Part shown: positions 8,720 through 18,133 of the stretch, in pieces
Numbering within the stretch: position 1 is the stretch's first letter
Layout: each line of letters opens with the position of its first letter
Assembly (NCBI GenBank): GCA_028280515.1
Contig: JANQLP010000026.1
Span: 1 to 64,000, forward strand
Reading direction: 5' to 3'
Length of the DNA: 64,000 nt
Source: Hyphomicrobiales bacterium
GTDB lineage: Bacteria > Pseudomonadota > Alphaproteobacteria > Rhizobiales > Methyloligellaceae
Made by a program: the position numbers and the translations under genes
The notes under the pieces: model-generated
Told to the model about the DNA's origin: nothing
Seen by the model: only the letters and a program-made list of their open reading frames with translations
The model's database searches: none

Positions 8720-9376
8720 TTGGCATCTGGAAAATTCATAACGTTCGAAGGCGGCGAAGGTGCGGGCAAGTCGACCCAGGCGCGGCTGCTTGCCGAACGG
8801 TTGCGGTCGGTCGGTCACGGTGTCGTTGAGACACGCGAGCCGGGCGGGACGAAGCGCGGCGAGCAAATCCGCGATCTGTTGCTTTCCGGCAAGGCCAGGC
8901 AATACGGCCCGACCGGTGAAGCGGTTCTGTTCTGCGCCGCGCGGGATGACCATGTCCGTGACGTGATTCGGCCGGCACTGGAGCGGGGCGAATGGGTGGT
9001 GTGTGACCGCTTTGCCGACTCGACCGTCGCCTATCAGGGCGCGGCAGGCGGCGTCAGGCCCACGCTCATCCGCGCGCTGAACCGGGTGGCCGTTGGTGAG
9101 ACGCGCCCGGACCTGACGGTGATCCTCGACCTTCCGGCCGATGCCGGGCTGGAGCGGGCTCAGGCGCGCAACACCGAGAGCGCCGGGGACGAAGGCAACG
9201 GGGAGGTCGACCGGTTCGAAGGCATGTCTGGCCGGTTTCACGAAGCGCTGCGTGCAGGCTTCCTGCAGATTGCGGCGGGCGCACCGGACCGCTGCATCGT
9301 CATCGATGCTCAGGAGGCGGAAAGTGCGGTGGCCGAGGAAGTGTGGAACGCCGTCGTCGAGCGCCTCGATCCATGA
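8720..9376 (+). CDS. tmk: Thymidylate kinase
   Basis: A 218-residue dTMP kinase that makes dTDP for DNA synthesis. The P-loop GGEGAGKST is at 11-19. The DR motif lies in VVCDRFADSTVAYQG, and the thymidine-binding ETREPGGT segment is present. No ATG lies near the correct N-terminus, so TTG at 8720 is taken as the start. Its stop overlaps the start of holB (ATGA). The tmk-holB pair is widely conserved in bacteria. Confidence 0.95.
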   Translation: MASGKFITFEGGEGAGKSTQARLLAERLRSVGHGVVETREPGGTKRGEQIRDLLLSGKARQYGPTGEAVLFCAARDDHVRDVIRPALERGEWVVCDRFADSTVAYQGAAGGVRPTLIRALNRVAVGETRPDLTVILDLPADAGLERAQARNTESAGDEGNGEVDRFEGMSGRFHEALRAGFLQIAAGAPDRCIVIDAQEAESAVAEEVWNAVVERLDP

Positions 9377-10485
9377 CTGAGACCGATACCATACCCGAAG
9401 CTGACCGGCTCGAAGGGTTCGCCCATCCGAGAACGGTACCTGCGCTCATCGGCCATGAACGGGCCGAGCACATGCTGCTCGACGCCTACAAGGCGAACCA
9501 TCTGCATCACGCGTGGCTCTTTGCCGGTCCCGAAGGTATCGGCAAGGCCACCCTCGCATACCGGTTCGCACGCTTTCTGCTGGCGCAGGATGACGGTCAT
9601 GTCGCGGATGCCGAGACGATGGCGGTCGCGGCGGATCATCCGGCGTTCTCTCAGGTCGCGGCTCTGTCGCATCCGCACCTTCTGGTCCTGCGCCGTGCGT
9701 GGCAGCCGGACAGGAAGCGGCTGGCAACGGCGGTATCGGTGTCGGACGTGCGTCGCCTCACGCGGTTCTTCGGTCACACGGCGGGCGACGCATGGCGCGT
9801 CGTCATCATCGACCGGGCGGACGAGATGAATGCCGCCGCCGCCAATGCCTTGCTGAAGAACCTCGAGGAGCCACCACCGCGATGCGTCTTCCTGATGGTG
9901 TGTTCCGCGCCGGGGCGCTTGCCGGGAACGATACGCTCCAGAAGCCAGCTCCTGCGTTTTGCGTATCTCCCGGAACATCAACTCCGCGCGGCCATTGAGA
10001 GCGCGTTCGACAATGCGTCCCTCGAGCGGCCGGATGAGGAGCGGATCCGCGCCGTTCTGCCGCTTGCCCATGGCAGCGTCAGGCGGGCTCTGCAGCTCCT
10101 GGCCGGCGGCGGCGACGAATTGTACGCCCGGCTGATCAAGCTGATGCATGGCTTGCCAAATGTGGATCAGCAGGCCGTGCACGATCTTGCCGACACGCTT
10201 GGCGCGCCGGGCCGCCAAGCATCCTACGAGTTGTTTTTCAGCCTCACCGAAGACGCGCTCGCGCGCATCGCCACGCACGCGGCGACCGGGGAGGGTGCAA
10301 CCCGAAGCGAAGAGCCGATTGCCGCCCGGCTGAAGGGCCAGCCCGCCCTTGCGAAATGGGCGCGCTTGTGGGAAACAGTGCGGCGCACAAAGGCCGAAGC
10401 CGATGTGCTGAACCTCGACCGCAAGAACCTTGTTCTCGGGACGTTTTTCCAACTCGAAGAGACGGCCCGGGATGCCCTGCAATAG
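9373..10485 (+). CDS. holB: DNA polymerase III delta' subunit
   Basis: A 370-residue AAA+ clamp-loader subunit. The N-terminal motor domain has AGPEGIGKAT (51-60). The segment DEMNAAAANALLKNLEEPPP is the conserved clamp-loader signature. The Zn-binding cysteines of gamma/tau are absent, as expected for delta' of alphaproteobacteria. It loads the sliding clamp in the replicase. The start overlaps the tmk stop by 4 nt; a longer frame from 9343 would run into tmk and lacks family similarity. Confidence 0.93.
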   Translation: MTETDTIPEADRLEGFAHPRTVPALIGHERAEHMLLDAYKANHLHHAWLFAGPEGIGKATLAYRFARFLLAQDDGHVADAETMAVAADHPAFSQVAALSHPHLLVLRRAWQPDRKRLATAVSVSDVRRLTRFFGHTAGDAWRVVIIDRADEMNAAAANALLKNLEEPPPRCVFLMVCSAPGRLPGTIRSRSQLLRFAYLPEHQLRAAIESAFDNASLERPDEERIRAVLPLAHGSVRRALQLLAGGGDELYARLIKLMHGLPNVDQQAVHDLADTLGAPGRQASYELFFSLTEDALARIATHAATGEGATRSEEPIAARLKGQPALAKWARLWETVRRTKAEADVLNLDRKNLVLGTFFQLEETARDALQ

Positions 10486-10541
10486 GCACCGGCTGACATC
10501 TTGCATACGTCCTGCCGGTCCAGACAACCACACGCAACGCC

Positions 10542-12101
10542 ATGGGCGACAAACCCGCCTTTTACGTCACGACCGCGATCTCCTATCCCAACGGTGAGCC
10601 GCATATCGGCCACGCCTACGAGGCTATTGCGACCGATGCGATCGCACGGTTCAAGAGGCTCGACGGGCATGACGTGTTCTTTCTGACCGGCACCGATGAG
10701 CATGGCCTGAAGATGGTCAAGACCGCCCGTGACCTGGGCATCACGACGGCGGAGCTTGCGGACAGGAACACGCCTCTGTTCCGCGAAATGTGCGCCCGGC
10801 TGAACTGCTCGAACGACGATTTCATCCGCACGCGCGAGGACCGTCATCTCGCCGCCAGCATCGAGATCTGGAAGCGCATGGCGGCAAACGGCGACATCTA
10901 TCTCGACACATATTCGGGATGGTACTCGGTGCGCGATGAAGCCTATTACGATGAGAGCGAGCTCAGCGAAGGCGAGGGCGGCGAGAAGCTCTCGCCGCAG
11001 GGGACGCCCGTCGAGTGGGTCGAGGAGGAAAGCTATTTCTTCCGGCTCAGTGCGTACCAGGACAAGCTGCTGGCGCATTACAAGGCGCATCCGGAGTTCA
11101 TCGGTCCAGACGTGCGGCGGAACGAGGTTGTCTCGTTCGTCGAGCGGGGCCTTCAGGACCTCTCCATTTCGCGCACGACATTCGACTGGGGCGTCAAGGT
11201 TCCGGACGACGAGCGCCACATCATGTATGTGTGGGTCGATGCGCTGACCAACTACATCACCGGGGTTGGCTTCCCGGACGAAGACTCAGACAGCTTCAGG
11301 AAGTTCTGGCCGGCAGATGTGCACGTCATCGGCAAGGATATCATCCGTTTTCACGCGGTGTTCTGGCCAGCGTTCCTGATGTCGGCGGGCATCGCCGTGC
11401 CGAAGCGGGTCTTCGCCCATGGCTTCCTGTTCAACCGCGGCGAGAAGATGTCGAAATCCGTCGGCAACGTGATCGATCCGTTCGCTCTGGCCGATCACTA
11501 CGGTGTCGACCAACTCAGGTATTTTTTGCTGCGCGAGGTCCCGTTCGGACGCGACGGCAACTACAGCCACGAGGCCATCGTCAACCGCATCAACGCCGAT
11601 CTCGCCAACGATCTGGGCAATCTCGCGCAGCGTTCGCTGTCGATGATCGCGAAGAACTGCGAAGGCAAGGTGCCTGCACCCGGTACACTCGCCGACGAAG
11701 ACAAAGCGCTTCTTGCCGCCGCCGACACCATTATCGAGACGGCCCGAGCCGCCATGGACGAGCAGGCGATCCACCGGGCCGTCGAGGCGATCTGGCAAGT
11801 TGTGGCCGACGCCAACCGCTATTTCGCGAACGCCGAACCCTGGGCGCTCAAGAAGACCGACCCGGAACGGATGAACACGGTCCTTTATGTGACTGCCGAA
11901 ACTGTTCGGGAGATTGCCATCCTGGCGCAACCGGTCATGCCGGCATCGGCCTCGAAGATCCTCGATTTTCTGGGTGTGCCCCAGGACGCCCGCGATTTCT
12001 CGCATCTGGGGGAAGCCGGGCGCCTGAAAGCCGGGACCGTATTGCCGAAGCCGGAGGCGGTCTTCCCGCGCTATGTCGAGCAGGAAGAGGCCGCGTCCTG
12101 A
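10542..12101 (+). CDS. metG: Methionyl-tRNA synthetase
   Basis: A 519-residue class I aminoacyl-tRNA synthetase charging tRNA-Met. HIGH is at residues 21-24 and KMSKS at 302-306. The protein is the short form without the C-terminal EMAP-like dimerisation domain, and the four-cysteine zinc knuckle typical of the E. coli enzyme is not seen, which matches the MetG2-like form common in this class. It ends on TGATG, which overlaps the start of the TatD-family gene, so the two are translationally coupled. Confidence 0.96.
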   Translation: MGDKPAFYVTTAISYPNGEPHIGHAYEAIATDAIARFKRLDGHDVFFLTGTDEHGLKMVKTARDLGITTAELADRNTPLFREMCARLNCSNDDFIRTREDRHLAASIEIWKRMAANGDIYLDTYSGWYSVRDEAYYDESELSEGEGGEKLSPQGTPVEWVEEESYFFRLSAYQDKLLAHYKAHPEFIGPDVRRNEVVSFVERGLQDLSISRTTFDWGVKVPDDERHIMYVWVDALTNYITGVGFPDEDSDSFRKFWPADVHVIGKDIIRFHAVFWPAFLMSAGIAVPKRVFAHGFLFNRGEKMSKSVGNVIDPFALADHYGVDQLRYFLLREVPFGRDGNYSHEAIVNRINADLANDLGNLAQRSLSMIAKNCEGKVPAPGTLADEDKALLAAADTIIETARAAMDEQAIHRAVEAIWQVVADANRYFANAEPWALKKTDPERMNTVLYVTAETVREIAILAQPVMPASASKILDFLGVPQDARDFSHLGEAGRLKAGTVLPKPEAVFPRYVEQEEAAS

Positions 12102-12898
12102 TGCTCGTCGACAGCCACTGCCATCTGGATTTCCCCTACCTGTCCGATCAGCTCGACGACGTGCTGGCGCGCGCCAGGAACGCCGATATCGGAACGCTGA
12201 TGACGATCTGCACGCGCGTGCGCCGGTTTGAACAGGTGCACGCGATCGCCGAAGCGCACGAGAACGTCTTCTGCTCCGTCGGGACCCATCCGCATTACGC
12301 GGATGAAGAGCGCGACGTGATGATCGATGAGATCCTCGCGCTTGCGGACAAGCCGAAGGTCGTGGCCATCGGCGAGGCCGGTCTCGATTACTATCGTGAC
12401 AACGCACCCCGCGAGGATCAGGCAGCCGGGTTCCGCAGGCACATCACCGCGGCCCGCGACACGGGATTGCCGCTCGTCATCCACACCCGCGATGCGGATG
12501 AGGACACGGCGCAAATCCTCGAGGAGGAAATGGAGAAGGGGCCGTTCAAGGCGGTGCTCCATTGCTTTACGGCGGGTCCCGACCTCGCACAGCGCGGTCT
12601 TGACCTCGGACTCTACATCTCCTTTTCCGGTGTGCTCACCTTCAAGAACTCGGACGAGCTGCGGGAGATCGCGGCGCGTGTTCCGCTCGACCGCCTGCTT
12701 GTCGAGACCGACGCGCCCTACCTGGCGCCGGAGCCCATGCGCGGCAAAAAGAACGAGCCCGCCAATGTGGTGCATACCGCGGCAAGACTGGCGGAGGTCA
12801 AGGGCGTCTCCAGGGACGAACTGGCGGCGGCGACGACCGACAATTTCTTTCGCCTGTTCGACAGGGCGACACGGCCGCGAGACGGCGCCGCCGCATGA
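12101..12898 (+). CDS. TatD family metal-dependent hydrolase (deoxyribonuclease)
   Basis: A 265-residue TIM-barrel metallohydrolase. DSHCHLD (4-10), GTHPHYA, EAGLDYY, and HTRDAD with HCFTAG and ETDAPYL follow in the order of the TatD/YcfH family, which removes nucleotides from the 3' ends of DNA and RNA. The ATG at 12101 overlaps the metG stop, and the end overlaps the next gene (ATGA). The metG-ycfH-MBL order is frequent in alphaproteobacteria. Confidence 0.92.
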   Translation: MLVDSHCHLDFPYLSDQLDDVLARARNADIGTLMTICTRVRRFEQVHAIAEAHENVFCSVGTHPHYADEERDVMIDEILALADKPKVVAIGEAGLDYYRDNAPREDQAAGFRRHITAARDTGLPLVIHTRDADEDTAQILEEEMEKGPFKAVLHCFTAGPDLAQRGLDLGLYISFSGVLTFKNSDELREIAARVPLDRLLVETDAPYLAPEPMRGKKNEPANVVHTAARLAEVKGVSRDELAAATTDNFFRLFDRATRPRDGAAA

Positions 12899-13695
12899 CG
12901 CTGAAATTCACGATTCTCGGTTGCGGCACGTCCGGCGGCGTGCCCCGGATCGGCGGCGACTGGGGCAAATGCGATCCGGCCAATCCCAGGAACACCCGCT
13001 TGCGGTGCTCCATGCTCGTGGAGCAGGAGAGCGAAGCCGGCAAGACGACGGTTCTGATCGATACGTCTCCGGATGCCCGCCAGCAGCTTCTCAATGCCAG
13101 CGTGTCCTGGATCGACGGCGTGCTCTACACCCATGACCATGCCGACCATACCCACGGCATTGACGATCTGCGGGTGGTGGCGATCAACGGCCGGGAACGG
13201 GTTCAGGTCTATTGCGATGCGCCCACGGGCACTGCGCTCGAGAGCCGGTTCTCCTATTGCTTCCGGACCAAAGAGGGCAGCTCCTATCCGCCGATCCTCA
13301 ACATGAATCTCATAGAAATCGGCGAAAGCTTTGAGATAGAAGGAAAAGGAGGAGCCGTTCAGGTGCGTCCTTACCCCCAGTACCACGGCGACATCATGTC
13401 CATCGGCTATCGTTTTGGTAACGTCGCCTATTCCTGCGATATCAAAGGCTTACCGGAAGACTCTTACAGGCAACTGGAAAACCTCGACGTCTGGATCGTG
13501 GATGCGCTGCGCCTGACGCCGCATCCAAGTCACTTCAGTCTGGAAGAATCGCTTCAGGCCATCGAGAAAGTCAGGCCCAAACGGGCCATCCTGACCCACA
13601 TGCACACCGACCTCGATTACGACGCGCTGAAGGCCGAGCTTCCCGCGCACATCGAGCCTGCGTATGACGGGATGGTTTTTGAGTCCGCAAGCTAG
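12895..13695 (+). CDS. MBL-fold metallo-hydrolase (PhnP/RNase Z-like)
   Basis: A 266-residue metallo-beta-lactamase-fold protein. It has an N-terminal LGCGTSGGVPRIGGDWG segment, the zinc signature H80-D-H82-A-D84-H85, and late metal ligands in PYPQYHGD, YSCDIKG and LTHMHTDLDYD. This pattern is that of the PhnP-like cyclic phosphodiesterase group encoded next to tatD and metG. The exact substrate is not evident. It is translationally coupled to the tatD-family gene by a 4-nt overlap. Confidence 0.88.
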   Translation: MTLKFTILGCGTSGGVPRIGGDWGKCDPANPRNTRLRCSMLVEQESEAGKTTVLIDTSPDARQQLLNASVSWIDGVLYTHDHADHTHGIDDLRVVAINGRERVQVYCDAPTGTALESRFSYCFRTKEGSSYPPILNMNLIEIGESFEIEGKGGAVQVRPYPQYHGDIMSIGYRFGNVAYSCDIKGLPEDSYRQLENLDVWIVDALRLTPHPSHFSLEESLQAIEKVRPKRAILTHMHTDLDYDALKAELPAHIEPAYDGMVFESAS

Positions 13696-13710
13696 CTTTC
13701 TATTTCTAAC

Positions 13711-14421
13711 TCACTGGAAATCAACGATTTCGCCATTGTCCGTGCAGGCGGGCAGGGCGAGCCTGATAAACGTCTCCGCGAGGTCGTCCGGCTTCGGCAA
13801 GGTCTCGGGGTCTTCTCCGGGCATCGCACGGGCGCGCATGGCCGTCGCCACCGGACCCGGGTTGACGAGGTTGGCCCGCACGGACGTCTTCGCGACCTCG
13901 GATGCATAGGTCCGCACCAGTGCTTCCAGGGCCGCCTTGGACACCGAATAGGGTCCCCAATAGGCGCGGCATTTGCGCGGCGCGCCCGACGTGACGAAAA
14001 TGGCGCGGCCGGCATCGGATTTCTGCAGCAACGGGTCGAGCGTCCGGATCAGGCGCCAGTTGGCGGTCAGGTTGATGTTCAGGACGTCGTTCCAGTCCTT
14101 CTCCGAGACGTGGCCAAGCGGCGAGAGCGGCCCGAGGATGCCGGCATTACCGACCGCAATGTCGAGCTTCTGCCAGCGCTCGAACAGCGTCGGCCCGAGA
14201 GCGTCGACCTTGGGGCCGTGGCTGAGGTTCAAACGCAACAAGGTGGCGGTCCCGCCGGCTTCCTGAATGTCATCGTCGAGCTCTTCCAAGGCGCCGGCGC
14301 TGCGGGCGACCGCAATCACGTGCGCGCCCTCGCGGGCGAAGGCCAGCGACACGGCACGTCCGATGCCCCGCGACGCACCTGTCACGAGGGCGATGCGGTC
14401 TTTCAGGCGTTGCTCGGACAT
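13711..14421 (-). CDS. Short-chain dehydrogenase/reductase
   Basis: A 236-residue classical SDR. The NAD(P) motif TGASRGIG is at about 14-21, VGNAG replaces the usual NNAG, and the catalytic Tyr/Lys lie in GPYSVSKAAL. The C-terminus is short and ends in VDFQ. The natural substrate is unknown. It converges with the MBL gene with only 15 nt between their stops, and lies 39 nt downstream of purF on the same strand, so it may be co-transcribed with purF. Confidence 0.85.
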   Translation of the reverse strand: MSEQRLKDRIALVTGASRGIGRAVSLAFAREGAHVIAVARSAGALEELDDDIQEAGGTATLLRLNLSHGPKVDALGPTLFERWQKLDIAVGNAGILGPLSPLGHVSEKDWNDVLNINLTANWRLIRTLDPLLQKSDAGRAIFVTSGAPRKCRAYWGPYSVSKAALEALVRTYASEVAKTSVRANLVNPGPVATAMRARAMPGEDPETLPKPDDLAETFIRLALPACTDNGEIVDFQ

Positions 14422-14460
14422 GGTCTGAGAAAAAGAGGCTGAAGGGGAAGCGGCGACGCG

Positions 14461-15948
14461 CTACCCGACCTCAGCGAGGAGCGACAGTTGACGCTGCAGG
14501 TCCGGTCCCTCCCGGTCGCGCAGCCGCGTCGGATAATCGCCGGTGAAGCAGTGATCGGTGAATTGCGGCACATCGGGATTGCGCTTCTCGTAGCCCATGG
14601 CCCTGTAGATGCCTTCGACCGACAGGAAGGCGAGGGAGCCCGCGCCGATATAGTCACACATGCTCTGCAGGTCATGGGTCGCGGCGAGAAGCTTTTCCTG
14701 ATCCGGCGTATCGATGCCGTAGAAATCGGGATGGGTGATCGGCGGGCTGGCAATGCGCATATGCACTTCCTTCGCCCCCGCCTCGTACATCATGCGCACC
14801 AGTTTCACGGACGTGGTGCCGCGCACGATGGAATCATCGATCATGACGACGCGCTTACCCTCGATTTCACAGCGGGTGGCGCTGTGCTTGAGGCGAACGC
14901 CGAGGGCGCGGATACGCTGCTCCGGCTCGATGAACGTCCGGCCCACATAATGGTTTCTGATGATGCCGAGCTCGAAGGGGATGCCGGACTCTTGCGCGAA
15001 GCCTATGGCCGCCGGAACCCCTGAATCGGGAACCGGAATGACGACGTCGGCATCGACCGCGGATTCGCGCGCGAGCTGTTTGCCCATCTCCTTGCGGAGT
15101 TCGTAAACACAACGCCCGCCGATGATGGAATCCGGGCGGGCGAAGTAAATGTACTCGAAGATGCACGGGCGCGGCGCGCTTTTGGGGAAGGGCCGGTGGC
15201 TCTCGAGGCCGTCCTTGGTGATGATCACCACTTCGCCATTGTCGATCTCGCGAAGGAACCTGGCGCCGATGATGTCGAAGGCGCAGGTTTCCGATGCCAG
15301 CACATAGCGTCCGTCGAGCTCGCCGAGGACCAGCGGGCGAATGCCGAGCGGGTCACGCGCGCCGATCAGTTTCTTGTTGGTCATGCCGACCAGCGCATAC
15401 CCGCCTTCGATCTGCAGCAGCGCGTCGATGAACCGCTCCACGAACAGGCGTTTGCTGCTGCGGGCCACAAGATGCGTGATTACTTCCGTGTCGGTGGTGG
15501 ACTGGAAGATCGCCCCTTCCTTGATGAGTTGCTTGCGCAGGGTGAGGGCGTTGGTCAGGTTGCCGTTGTGGCACAGGGCAAATCCGCCGGCATCCAGATC
15601 GGAAAATAGCGGCTGGATGTTCCGCGTCGCCGTCTCGCCGGTCGTCGAATAGCGCACATGCCCGATCGCATAGTCGCCTTTCAGACGCGAGATGACGGAC
15701 TCTTTCGTGAAATGATCACCGACGAGGCCGATGCGCCGTTCGGTGTGATAGTGGCTGCCGTCAAAGGCGACGATACCGGCCGATTCCTGCCCGCGATGCT
15801 GCAGAGCGTGCAGGCCGAGCGCAGTCAGGGCGGCGGCGTCTTCGTGGTTGAAGATGCCGAAAACACCGCAGGCGACGCGCAGGCCAGTTTCGTATTTTGG
15901 ACCGTCGTTTTCAGGCTTCGCGATTTTTTGAGGCACGGCTGTTCTCAC
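14461..15948 (-). CDS. purF: Amidophosphoribosyltransferase
   Basis: A 495-residue enzyme for the first step of de novo purine synthesis (PRPP plus glutamine to 5-phosphoribosylamine). A propeptide of 26 residues ends before C27 of CGVFGIFN, the Ntn-type glutaminase nucleophile. The PRPP loop VVMIDDSIVRGTTS and the RNHYVGRTFI segment identify the transferase domain. The start is GTG at 15948, 1 nt after the cvpA stop. The cvpA-purF pairing is the classic arrangement (colicin V production locus). Confidence 0.96.
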   Translation of the reverse strand: MRTAVPQKIAKPENDGPKYETGLRVACGVFGIFNHEDAAALTALGLHALQHRGQESAGIVAFDGSHYHTERRIGLVGDHFTKESVISRLKGDYAIGHVRYSTTGETATRNIQPLFSDLDAGGFALCHNGNLTNALTLRKQLIKEGAIFQSTTDTEVITHLVARSSKRLFVERFIDALLQIEGGYALVGMTNKKLIGARDPLGIRPLVLGELDGRYVLASETCAFDIIGARFLREIDNGEVVIITKDGLESHRPFPKSAPRPCIFEYIYFARPDSIIGGRCVYELRKEMGKQLARESAVDADVVIPVPDSGVPAAIGFAQESGIPFELGIIRNHYVGRTFIEPEQRIRALGVRLKHSATRCEIEGKRVVMIDDSIVRGTTSVKLVRMMYEAGAKEVHMRIASPPITHPDFYGIDTPDQEKLLAATHDLQSMCDYIGAGSLAFLSVEGIYRAMGYEKRNPDVPQFTDHCFTGDYPTRLRDREGPDLQRQLSLLAEVG

Positions 15949-15949
15949 G

Positions 15950-16630
15950 TTATCTGCGAGACGAGGGACTCATACCATGAAAAGGTTTTGAAATCACTGC
16001 CACGCGTGACCCGTTATCAACATCTGATCGCTGATCCGGATTGGCGGGCGGCGTTTGTTGCGCCGGCGGTGTCTGCTGGGCCGGCGGCTGCTGCTGCGCA
16101 TCAGGCGGCGTCGCGTCCTGTTCCCTGCCTATGCCCGGCAGTGCCGATGCCGGGTCCTCCGGTAACAAGGAAACGATGGCCGCGCCGGTCTCCTTCAGAA
16201 TCGGCAGGGAGCGCGCATTCTTGATCCACTGCGGCTGCGTATCCTCGGGCACGAGCCAGGTGAAGAAGAGATAGGCGATGACCACGAGCACGAGCCCGCG
16301 CGCCAGTCCGAACAGAAAACCGAGGGAGCGGTCAAGCGCACCGATCCGGCTGTCGAGGACACTGTCGGAGATGCGCACGGTAATCAGGCTGACGATAATG
16401 AGCACAACGAGAAAAATACCGCCTGCGAGGACGGCGTCGGCGAGAAGGGCCGGCTCGATATATTCCCGTGCCTGTGCTTGGTACATCGGAAAGAAGAAGA
16501 GGGTCGCGACGGCGGCCACGGCCCAGGACAGAATGGAAAGGACTTCGCGCGTCAGCCCCCGCAGCATGGCGAGAAGGCCTGAGATGAGCATGATCGCGGC
16601 GAGGATAACGTCGAGCCAGGAGAACGGCAT
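15950..16630 (-). CDS. cvpA: CvpA family membrane protein with repeat-rich C-terminal tail
   Basis: A 226-residue inner-membrane protein. Four hydrophobic segments fill residues 1-120 (WLDVILAAIMLISGLLAMLRG, then three more), as in CvpA. The tail from about 165 is low-complexity and Pro/Gln-rich, with a PPAQQT hexapeptide repeated in tandem near 180-195. E. coli CvpA is about 160 aa, so the tail is an extension. CvpA is needed for colicin V production and envelope robustness; its molecular role is not settled. It directly precedes purF. Confidence 0.87.
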   Translation of the reverse strand: MPFSWLDVILAAIMLISGLLAMLRGLTREVLSILSWAVAAVATLFFFPMYQAQAREYIEPALLADAVLAGGIFLVVLIIVSLITVRISDSVLDSRIGALDRSLGFLFGLARGLVLVVIAYLFFTWLVPEDTQPQWIKNARSLPILKETGAAIVSLLPEDPASALPGIGREQDATPPDAQQQPPAQQTPPAQQTPPANPDQRSDVDNGSRVAVISKPFHGMSPSSRR

Positions 16631-16759
16631 GTGCAGTGTCCTTTCGGCAGGCAGAAATCTAACACGATTCCTTGTGTGCTAGGCGGGGCAAACAGGAAAT
16701 GGCAACAAGCTCATAAGCGTATCCCGCATTGAACTCAAGTGCTGTGAACGGACACTCCG

Positions 16760-18133
16760 TCAGGATTGCCCCTGTGGCATCAATTTGTCCGTCAGCTCCG
16801 ACAGATGCGCAACATGTTCAAGCTGCAAACCCGCATTCTGTGCCTCCGAACCAAGTTTTGCCGGAACCGACGCGCCGGTGAAACCAAGCTTCTCAGCTTC
16901 CTTCAACCGGGCGGCCATGTGACCCACCGGACGTACGCCCCCGGAGAGGCTGACCTCTCCAAAGAAAATGTTGCCAGCATCAAGCGCAGCACCAGAAAAC
17001 GACGAAACAAGGGCAGCCGCGACCGCCAGGTCGGCGGCAGGGTCGGTGATTTTCAGGCCACCGGCGACGTTGAGGTAGACATCGTGGGTGCCAAGGACAA
17101 GTCCGCACCGCGCCTCCAGCACCGCCAGGATCATGGCGAGCCGGCTCGAGTCCCATCCCACGACCGCGCGGCGCGGCGTGCCGAGCGGGGAGGGGGCGAC
17201 AAGCGCCTGTATCTCCACGAGCACGGGCCGTGTGCCCTCCATTCCGGCAAACACCGCGGCGCCTGAACTGACGGTATCGCGGTCGCCCAGAAACAGCTCG
17301 GAGGGGTTCGCGACTTCCTGCAACCCGTCGCCGCGCATCTCGAACACGCCGATTTCATCGGCTGGGCCGAACCGGTTTTTCACGGCGCGCAGTATGCGGT
17401 ACTGGTGTGCGCCGTCGCCCTCGAAATACAGGACGGTATCGACCATGTGTTCGACCACTTTCGGCCCGGCAATCTGACCGTCCTTGGTGACGTGGCCGAC
17501 CAGGATCAGTGCTGCACCCGATCGCTTGGCATGCCGTACCAGTGCCTGTGAGCAGGCCCGCACCTGCGCCACGGTGCCGGGCGCCGATTCGAGCAGGTCG
17601 GACCACAGCGTCTGTATGGAGTCGATGACGACCAGATCCGGCCGTGTCTGTTTGTCGCTCAGGGTTTTGAGAATGTTGGCGAGGCTCGTCTCGGACGCCA
17701 GGCCAACCGGTGCGGACGCGACTCCGAGCCGCTTGGCGCGCAGGCGCACCTGCGCCGTCGCCTCCTCACCTGAGAAGTAGACCGTGTTGTGCCCGGCAGC
17801 GGCAAGTTTGGCGGCTGCCTGCAGCAGGAGCGTCGATTTGCCGATGCCGGGGTCGCCGCCGACCAGAATGGCGGAACCGGGAACGAGTCCGCCGCCGGCG
17901 ACCCGGTCGAGCTCGCCGATCCGGCTGGAGATGCGCGGCGCGTCAGGCACGTCGGCGTCGAGTGGTTCGAGCGACGCCGCCTTGCCGCCGCGCGGGTGCG
18001 CATCAGGTCCGCGTCCGCCGGTTACTTCCTCGACAAGCGTGTTCCAGGCGCCGCAACTCGGGCATTTGCCGGACCATTGCGCGGAGCTGGCGCCGCACTC
18101 CTGGCACACATAGGTTGTGGTCGCCTTGGCCAT
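16760..18133 (-). CDS. radA: DNA repair protein RadA (Sms), branch-migration ATPase
   Basis: A 457-residue protein. The zinc finger CQECGASSAQWSGKCPSCG is at 9-27, the Walker A GGDPGIGKST at about 92-101, and the RadA-specific KNRFGP motif follows. The C-terminal Lon-protease-like domain is present (GLKITDPAADLAVAAAL, SLSGGVRPV). RadA drives branch migration of recombination intermediates with RecA. Its ATG overlaps the alr stop (TGATG). Confidence 0.95.
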   Translation of the reverse strand: MAKATTTYVCQECGASSAQWSGKCPSCGAWNTLVEEVTGGRGPDAHPRGGKAASLEPLDADVPDAPRISSRIGELDRVAGGGLVPGSAILVGGDPGIGKSTLLLQAAAKLAAAGHNTVYFSGEEATAQVRLRAKRLGVASAPVGLASETSLANILKTLSDKQTRPDLVVIDSIQTLWSDLLESAPGTVAQVRACSQALVRHAKRSGAALILVGHVTKDGQIAGPKVVEHMVDTVLYFEGDGAHQYRILRAVKNRFGPADEIGVFEMRGDGLQEVANPSELFLGDRDTVSSGAAVFAGMEGTRPVLVEIQALVAPSPLGTPRRAVVGWDSSRLAMILAVLEARCGLVLGTHDVYLNVAGGLKITDPAADLAVAAALVSSFSGAALDAGNIFFGEVSLSGGVRPVGHMAARLKEAEKLGFTGASVPAKLGSEAQNAGLQLEHVAHLSELTDKLMPQGQS